From positions 6,807,072 to 6,871,071 of the forward strand of contig CM026566.1 of the NCBI GenBank assembly GCA_015143295.1: 64,000 nucleotides of DNA, in the 5' to 3' direction. Position numbers and translations under genes: made by a program. Origin of the DNA: Tetracentron sinense. Lineage: Eukaryota > Streptophyta > Magnoliopsida > Trochodendrales > Trochodendraceae. This document shows, piece after piece, positions 57,452 through 64,000 of the stretch (position 1 is its first letter; every line of letters begins with the position of its first letter). The notes under the pieces are model-generated. The model saw nothing but the letters and a program-made list of their open reading frames with translations, was not told where the DNA came from and searched no databases.

Positions 57452-57990
57452 TCCGATCCATGACTCGTTCTATGACTGTAATTCTCGGAGAAGCAACAGT
57501 CGTAGATCTAGTTCTGATTGAAGTATTAGTCACGGAAGGAGCATCCAGTACCACCTCTTCTGATAGTCAGTCAGAAACAATGACAGAACCATCCGATCGA
57601 TATCAGAGAACCAATGAGATCCAGACATCACAGTCATGCAAGCTAAGCTAGACAATGTTCTAGAATCTCTGAAGATTCTCATTAGTGCCGAACCGAAGAA
57701 CCCTCCACCTGAAACGCTACTAAGGAAACTCCTAAACAACCTCATCCAGAGCCACATCAGCTTATCCCTATCATCATTCCTAACCCTGGGCCCGTAATAG
57801 TCGGAGGTGAAGTAGAGTATGATCAGTACGATGAACAGCCAAAGGCCTCCAACGTCAACCAGGACAGGCCGTCATCCTCAGACCCCACTCCGTCCCTCAG
57901 GGACCAGCATGAGGAGATCAAACAGATGAAAGAGGAAATGAGACGAATGACAGAAACATCTGCAAATACCAGACTATCACCATTCCAAAA
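57452..57990 (+). pseudogene. Tat/Ogre gag N-terminal region
   Basis: Recoverable reading: HQLIPIIIPNPGPVIVGGEV, then DQHEEIKQMKEEMRRMTETS up to about 57985, where gag homology stops at the border of the inverted LTR-like block and resumes at 58794. EEIKQMKEEMRRM is typical of the segment just before the capsid part. Confidence 0.6.
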
Positions 57991-58770
57991 CATTCACTGT
58001 TTAGAATGACGATAAACAGACTACCGCCATTAACAATACATTTTTGTACAAGGTTGTGCAGGTTTGGGGTAAGGGTTAGGGATAAACCCAAGGGGTCGCG
58101 GACCCTCAGGGTTGAAGATAGAAGTCTGGGGAAAGTCATGTGCCTTTAGTGGACCCTAGAGATGGTCTGGAGTGGGCCCAAGGTGGGCCTGAAGCATTGT
58201 GCATGGTACACTGAAATGGCGGTAGAGTATCTACCGCCATCATGCCAGTCTCTGGTTTGGTGCGTTTTAACCATGGTTAACCAACAAGGGTAACCCTGAA
58301 AGAACCAGGGTAGATAGCTAAGAGGCAGGAGGGCCTAACCATGTCCCTGGAATTGACCAGGGCCCCACCCAAAGGGATGTAATGCTACTGTAAACAGAAA
58401 GTTCAGGAATGGTGGTACTGAGATTACCGCCATTCCTGGCATTTTCTAGAATCTCATGTTTCTCTTTTGGGGGTTGCATTAGGGGTTTGCTAGGAGATCC
58501 CTCATGGATTGAGGATCCCCCAGAAACTATAGGGAGGTTCCATGCACGATAAGGGCATTGATGCCAAGGTTAAACCTTCAAGGGGGTTCCCTCATACCCA
58601 CGAAGAGGTAGGGGGACCCCTATCCTTAGGCTAAACAACAATATAACATAAAGAAATGGCCCCTAGAATAGGACCAAGGGCCTTATAATGGATATTACAG
58701 AAGTAAACAGTGGTGCGGGATCCCTACCCGATTGGTTTGGTTCACACGGTGGTGGTGGTTGGCTGAGCAT
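57991..58770 (-). repeat. Inverted LTR-like block inserted in Tat/Ogre gag
   Basis: About 480 bases (58280-58755) match the complement of 42045-42525. Three palindromes of the ATGGCGGTA...TACCGCCAT type are present (58006, 58216, 58404). Gag wording ends before the block and resumes after it, so it is an insertion. I could not find a target duplication. TG/CA ends are unclear. Confidence 0.7.
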
Positions 58771-58793
58771 AGCTGACTTTCTCATTTGGGGAT

Positions 58794-59700
58794 GTTGTAC
58801 CCCCAGGTTTTAAAGTACCAGACTTTGGCAAGTATGACGGCACATGCTACCCAAAGCAACACCTGTAACTGTACCTGGAGGACATGATTCAGCAAAATAA
58901 GAACCAACCTCTTCTCATCCAATATTTTTAGAAGAGTCTGAAGGGGGCAGCTCTTACCTGGTGGATGTCAGTAGACAAGCAACAGATCAAGACTTGGCAG
59001 GATGTCATAGACAGCTTTCTGGAGCAGTACTCCTTCAACCAGGAGCTCTGACCTCAGACGACCCAATTGGAGCAAATGAACCAGCACAACAACGAGTTAT
59101 TCTTGGAATACGCTACCCGCTGGAGAGAGATGACAGCTAAGATCCCTACTCTAATCCCTAAGGATGAGTTGGCGAACATGTTTATGGGCACCCTGAAGCA
59201 GCCATACTCTACCCTGATGGTAACTTTACTAGTTTAGATTTCGGTATCATTGTCAAGACGGGTGCCCGCACTGAAACAACCATCCAGAGTGGGGCTATTC
59301 ACTCTAGCTTAGGGTTTGCTCCCCCAGAATGGCAGCGCTAGTCAGTAAAAACAGTGGTCCTAGGGACCAAAGAAGAAAAGATGTTCAGATGGTAGCCTCT
59401 GCAGCACCTATCAGATTGCCGGTTCCAGTCGCTCAGTCTCAGTCAGTTCCCGGAAACACCCGACCAACTAGACAAAACCAGGGACAAAACTGTTCCCCCA
59501 TAAGAAACTTCACTCCTCTTCCATACACTCTTAGTCAGTTGCTAGACTTTCTGACCAAGCAGGGTCTTCTCGCCATGAGAGGCTCGACTCCTCTCTTACC
59601 TCCAGATAAACAGAACAAAAATTACCGAGCCGAACATCATTACGCCTTTCGCTAAGGTCCAAGTCATACTACTGACTATTGCATTGGCCTGAAGTGTGCC
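58794..59700 (+). pseudogene. Tat/Ogre gag capsid and zinc-finger region, two frameshifts
   Basis: VVPPGFKVPDFGKYDG begins the capsid-like domain. It is followed by LKGAALTWWMSVDKQQIKTW, QDVIDSFLEQYSFN and FLEYATRWREMTAKIPT. The frame changes near 59220 and again near 59325. The zinc-finger region near 59630-59690 reads HHYAF, stop, then SHTTDYCIGLKCAI; the first Cys pair is not preserved. Confidence 0.82.
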
Positions 59701-60468
59701 ATCTTAGATGTCTTGGATGAGGAAAAAGTTGAACTAGCCCCTGGCAACATCAGCAACAACCAGGCTCGACTGCCCCTACACAATAATCAAGTCAATTTCA
59801 TTGAGTGGGAAGAGCCCGGGACAGGGACGCCGAGACCCAGCGTACCCTCAGTAGGTGATGGCATAATCAGGCCTTCCTATCAACCTCCAGTCATAATCCC
59901 ATTCCCTCAATCAAATATGCAGACCCTCCAGTCTCCAGCACAGATCATTATCCTTGAACCAGTTAAAGAACAAATCATCTACACTATCCCTTGCCTAACA
60001 AATTGGCCCACCGCCACAGCTTAAGCCTCCACCTCTTTTGGCCACATCAAGATCCCTTACATCCCTTCGCCACTTTTAACCTCGACCGAGTACCTGCACC
60101 CCACTCTCTCATCCTTAAGAGTGAATGCATAGCCAACCTGACCCGATCTGGCCGGGTGTACCAACCTCCAGTGGCCGAGCCGATAAAGGAAAATGGAGCA
60201 GAGAAAGAGAGAGCAAGGGTGGCGGACCCTGAGAAAGAGGCAATAGACTCAGTCAGCAGTGCTACTAAAGATATTGGAAAAGACATAAGAGTTCAATATA
60301 ATGCAGTAGTTGAGCAAAACTCCAGCATAGATCTCCATCATGGGTCTTCTCCTGACTTCCGAGCACCATCGGAAACAACTACTCTGGGTATTTAACAACG
60401 CTTATGTAACACCAAACATCACATCCGAGAAACTGGGGCATATGGTGGGACATGTGCTTGAATAAAGA
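59701..60468 (+). pseudogene. Tat/Ogre gag-protease linker
   Basis: A Pro/Ser/Glu-rich linker with frame changes near 59995 and 60400. It contains TRSGRVYQPPVAEPI near 60140, a linker phrase of gypsy polyproteins. It has no enzymatic motif. Confidence 0.6.
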
Positions 60469-60870
60469 ATGATCTTATTTATAGATGAAGAAATACCGAA
60501 TAGCGACATGGATCACAACCTTGCTCTCTATATGACAGTACAATGCATGGACAAAACCTTATCATCAGTGCTAATCGACAACGGCTCCGGTCTAAACGTC
60601 TGCACTCTATCTACACTACAAAGCCTAAGGTTGGACCTCAGTCAGGTGGAAAAGAGATCCATGACCATTAAGGCTTTTGATAACTCAAAAAGGCAGAATC
60701 TTGACGACATTGACCTGACCATCAGGGTCGGACCAGCTCAGTTTATAATAAACTTTCAAGTCGTGAATGTGTCAGCCTCATTCACCTTGCTCCTTGGGGG
60801 GCCGTGGATCCACAGGGTCGGAGCCATTCCCTCTTCTCCCCATCAAAGAATCAAATTCATCTAGGGCGAC
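60469..60870 (+). pseudogene. Tat/Ogre retropepsin-like protease
   Basis: The block reads SSVLIDNGSGLNVCTLSTLQ, with Asp-Asn-Gly in the catalytic loop as in many Tat-lineage elements. Then comes LLGGPWIHRVGAIPSSPHQR, matching the LGRPWIH-type C-terminal signature. It would process the polyprotein. The frame is open for about 130 codons and ends in TAG at 60862-60864. Confidence 0.85.
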
Positions 60871-61011
60871 CACTTGGTCGTGATCCCGTCATAAGAGATG
60901 GTTAGCTCCTTCGGGGATATCTAGGATCTAAGGTAAGGTACCGCCTTCATGACATACCAGTTCAAACAAGTCAGTTCTATCACCTAGGTAGAACAACAAA
61001 ACAAGGAAGAA

Positions 61012-61557
61012 GTGTCGCCGTTTGTCAAGATGATGGCCAGAATGAACTACCAACCAGGGTTAGGCCTGGGAGTCAGAAACCAGGAAATAAAGAAGAGATA
61101 CGTACCTCCTTACTACATTCCGCCATTTAGACTGGGGTACAAGCCCAGGTTCGAGGACTTTCTCTCCAAGCTAACAAAGAAGAATAGCCGGTCGGCAAAA
61201 CCAGAACCTCGACCCCACATTTCTGTAACTTTTCCGGTAGGGATATTCAAGGCCTACCCTGATAGACCTCTTGTACCAGTTGCCGAAACCTCAAACTCCC
61301 AGTCCAGTGTCAAGTCTTCAGGGATTCCGGATCCAGAAGTATTTAGTATGGCACAGAGGTTCGATGAGCTGATTATCGAAGATGCCACAGAAACAGAAGA
61401 TCCAGTGGGAGAACAAGTCTGGACCCTCTCTAACAACGCTGAGGCATCATTTAGTCATCGACCACTGATCCATTGGTGGACCGAGGCTCTAACCATCAAG
61501 GTCATCCAGGGCCGGGGCAAACACAATACAGGGCAGGTTGGTTCGATCAAGCAGTGA
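61012..61557 (+). pseudogene. G-patch-like domain and linker of the Tat/Ogre polyprotein
   Basis: MMARMNYQPGLGLGVRNQEI fits the glycine-rich G-patch pattern (hydrophobic, then GxGLG). A G-patch between protease and RT is known from Ogre-type elements and may bind RNA. The following PPFRLGYKPRFEDF and acidic linker (DATETEDPVGEQVW) fit the same family. Confidence 0.75.
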
Positions 61558-62084
61558 CTGAAGCACCATTCTTCTCCTCCCTCTATCTTCTCTTTCGCTT
61601 CCATTACAAAATCCAAATGTCGGCCACTGTCGACCTCTTTTTGTTGTGTCAGTTTTTGTAAACAACAGTCATGTTTTATTTATGAAAATCTGATGATTTG
61701 ACTCAAAAACATGTTTTGCATAAAACATTTCAAAAGGCTAATGATGAAATCATACAGACTCTTCCCCTGGAAGGCCTAGTGTTTTGAAGTCACCCAAAAT
61801 AACAAAAAACATGTTAAACTAAGCTAAATGATTTGCCAAGAAATCACCTCTAAGAAGGCTACTCCCGAAATCCTCCTTGAACTTTTGGAAGTTGAGTATG
61901 ACTCAGAGCAGGAAGAAGAACCGCCTCAAGAGATTCTGGACCTCCTAGAGCACAGTGAAGGGATCCTGCAGTCTAACATCGAGGACACTAAGACCATAAA
62001 TCTTGGATCTGATGACAGTCCCCAGCTCGTCAAGATCGGCAGAACCACAGTAGAGAGCAGACATGATCAGCTTCTTGAAGAGCT
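61558..62084 (+). pseudogene. Linker before Tat/Ogre RT
   Basis: The first half is T/A-rich with stops. From 61828 the frame has an acidic segment (DSEQEEEPPQEI) and then INLGSDDSPQLVKIG, the NLG...VxIG phrase that precedes RT in gypsy polyproteins. The frame shifts near 62080. Confidence 0.65.
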
Positions 62085-62660
62085 ATAATGATGTTTTCGC
62101 CTGGTTATATGCAGACATGCCCAACCTAGACCCAACATTGGTGGTACACAGATTGCCCCTGAACACCAAGATCAGACCAGTTAAGTAGAAACTGAGATGG
62201 ATGAGGCCCGAATGGTTGCAGAAGGTCAAGGAAGAAGTAGAGAAGCAAATTAAAGCAGGCTTCCTGGTAGTAGCAACCTACTCTGAATGGTTAGCTAACA
62301 TTGTGTTGGTACCCAAGAAAAAACGGCAAGGTTCAGATGTGCATACTGCAATCTGAACAAGGCAAGACCTAAAGACAACTTCCCTCTCCCGCACATCGAC
62401 TCTCTCCCGCACATCGACATCCTGGTCGACAATATAGCAGGGCATGAGATGCTCTCATTCATGGATGGTTTCTTTGGATACAACCAGATCAAAATGACGG
62501 AAAAAGATAGGGAGAAAACCTCCTTCATCACGCCTTGGGCCACATTCTACTACAAGGTGCCCTTTGGGCTCAAATATATGGGGGCAACATACTAGAGGGG
62601 CATGACAGCATTGTTCCATGACATGATCCACAAGTCAACTAAAGTCTATGTGGATGACAT
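62085..62660 (+). pseudogene. Tat/Ogre reverse transcriptase, first part
   Basis: Motifs read across frames: NDVFAWLYADMPNLDP, KEEVEKQIKAGFLVVATYSE, WLANIVLVPKK, then after a shift RPKDNFPLPHIDSLPHID, DILVDNIAGHEMLSFMDGF and GYNQIKMTEKDREKTSFITP. An 18-bp tandem duplication at about 62384-62419 repeats LPHID. A TAG lies just before RGMTALFHD at 62594-62596. Confidence 0.88.
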
Positions 62661-63540
62661 GATCGTCGAATCACCTACTCTCAGGCAGTACCCAGAAGAC
62701 CTAAAGAAACTGTGTGACAGACTCAGAGAAATCAGCCTGAGACTGAATCTAACCAAATGTGTCTTTGGAGCCTCATCAGGAAAGCTTCTCGGCTTCATAG
62801 TCAGTAAAAAAGGCATCGAGATCAATCCAGCTAAAGCCAGAGCTATCATCGAAATGCCAACTCCCTATACTAAAAAGGAAATCCATGAGTTCCGGGGCAG
62901 AATTCACTGCATCAGCCGATTCATCTCTCAGCTCACTCCAATATGCGAGCCAATCTTCAAGCTTCTTCAGAAGAATGTACCTACAGTCTGGACCGACGAA
63001 TGCCAGGAAGCCTTTGACATAATAAAGCAGTATCTTCTCCATCCTCCAGTACTTGTGCCTCCTACACTGGGACGGCCACTGCTACTCTATATCTCAGTAC
63101 AACAAACCTCCATGGGGTGCATTCTAGCACAGCATGACGAAACAGGCAGAACAGAGCAAGCCATCTACTACATCAGCAAACACCTGATAGAGTATGAAGA
63201 GAGGTACAACCTGCTCGAGAACACTTGTTTGGCACTGGTCTGGGCCACTCAGTGTCTGTAGCACTATCTGCTTTCCTATCCAGCAATCCTAATCTCCCAG
63301 ATGAACCCACTCAAGTACCTACTGGAAAAGTCAGCCACCACCAGGAGGATAGCCCGATGGCTTATGATGTTGTTTGAATTCGACATCATATACATGACCC
63401 AGAAGTCAATCAAGGGGCAGGCGATTGCAGATCATTTGGCCCACAGCCCCGCACAGGACTACGGTTATCGCGACCCAAAATACCCCCTAGGAGTTAGGGA
63501 TACTCTAGCTCATGACCGCCGTATCATACCACCCGTATGA
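62602..63540 (+). pseudogene. Tat/Ogre reverse transcriptase end and RNase H
   Basis: The frame 62602-63261 contains the intact catalytic box KVYVDDMIVES, the segment SRFISQLTPICEPIFKLLQK, and the RNase H beginning RPLLLYISVQQTSMGCILAQ with IYYISKHLIEYEERYNLLEN. One TAG at 63259-63261 separates it from 63301-63540 (MNPLKYLLEKSATTRRIARW, IKGQAIADHLA), the RNase H C-terminus. Homology ends at about 63540, so the second RNase H, integrase and 3' LTR expected for this lineage are absent. Confidence 0.9.
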
Positions 63541-63544
63541 CACA

Positions 63545-64000
63545 TAAGACATATATACCAACCTGTTAGAGTACGGAAGTTATAACACATAGCGGAATAA
63601 AGCGGAAACAGTTTATAATAATACACTTATATCGTTAGGTTCAAGTCTAAACCAACAAAATATCCCCTCCTATCTTTCTCAACAAAAGTCTGGATTGGGC
63701 CGCCTATCTAGTGATCCATCATCCTGGTGGTGGTCTATAGCAGGCTCCAACTCGTAGTACTCTTCCTTTATCCAAGGCTCCTGGGCATATATGTCGAAAG
63801 GAACACGTGCACCTACTGAAGTCAATAATTCGGCTGAGCATGGAATACTCAGTCATATGCAAATTACTAGCTAACAATGAATAATATTATGAACATACAA
63901 AAGCATAGAGCATAGAATCCTTCATAGTAGTTTCTCAAAACCATTTTCCTTGATCGTGTTCATATGAAATCAAAACCATCTAAATCTTGTGAAGTCTTGT
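63545..64000 (-). repeat. Gypsy (chromovirus-like) LTR fragment
   Basis: On the minus strand, near 63850, CTGAGTATTCCATGCTCAGC matches GTTGAGTATTCCATGCTCAG at 32215-32240, and TTCCTTTCGACAT follows in the same relative place. The fragment truncates the Tat/Ogre element and runs off the window. Confidence 0.5.

Overview
The window is plant nuclear DNA, most likely from an angiosperm with a large, repeat-rich genome. The evidence is the mix of plant-specific elements: Ty1/copia elements primed by initiator tRNA-Met, Athila and Tat/Ogre lineages of Ty3/gypsy, a Helitron, hAT and Mutator-like (MULE) derivatives, LINE tails and a tRNA-derived SINE. No rRNA, tRNA gene, CRISPR, operon or prokaryotic signal is present. 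I could not identify a species. Almost every long reading frame is a piece of a transposon. Only two short blocks (about 24.29-24.49 and 25.15-25.34 kb) look like possible exons of an ordinary gene.

Layout, left part. 0-3.1 kb is a decayed hAT (DUF659-type) transposase. 3.1-3.56 kb is a MITE. 3.76-4.8 kb is LINE reverse-transcriptase remains. 5.49-6.53 kb is a hAT derivative that keeps the same transposase C-terminus as the first element. 6.5-9.3 kb is unassigned. 9.34-9.93 kb is a 5'-truncated LINE with an 18-bp target duplication. 10.0-23.4 kb is a complete minus-strand copia element with a GATTT target duplication, initiator tRNA-Met primer site and polypurine tract. It has been hit three times: a gypsy solo LTR (16.18-18.53), a Helitron (18.84-20.30) and a hAT MITE (21.44-21.84). 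23.4-27.2 kb holds microsatellites, the two possible exons with a SINE between them, and hAT MITE remains.

Middle part. 27.76-29.19 kb is a MULE-type element with a 9-bp target duplication and an internal higher-order minisatellite. 29.3-35.0 kb is a second, truncated minus-strand copia element, interrupted by a solo LTR inside its RNase H region and by gypsy-like LTR sequence inside its own LTR. 35.0-36.9 kb is gypsy LTR-like. 37.68-39.01 kb is a second MULE-type element filled with tandem repeats. 39.1-41.0 kb is a cluster of fold-back elements sharing one core. 41.2-41.5 kb is rich in AAACCCTAG, followed by an LTR-like block to about 43.1 kb.

Right part. 43.7-53.4 kb is an Athila element that is unusually well preserved: gag, protease, RT-RNase H and integrase, polypurine tract and 3' LTR, but no matching 5' LTR. 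53.4-54.7 kb is a copia-type LTR-like block. 55.7-63.5 kb is a decayed Tat/Ogre element (ORF1, gag, protease, G-patch-like segment, RT-RNase H). It lacks integrase and is split by an inverted copy of the 42-kb LTR-like block. The last 450 bases are another gypsy LTR piece. The window reads as layers of insertions. Exact target duplications or exact insertion rules support seven of them. I found no convincing new cellular system. The most distinctive unexplained signals are families of short palindromes repeated inside several LTR-like blocks, a tRNA-like promoter unit inside the Athila LTR, and the higher-order minisatellite.
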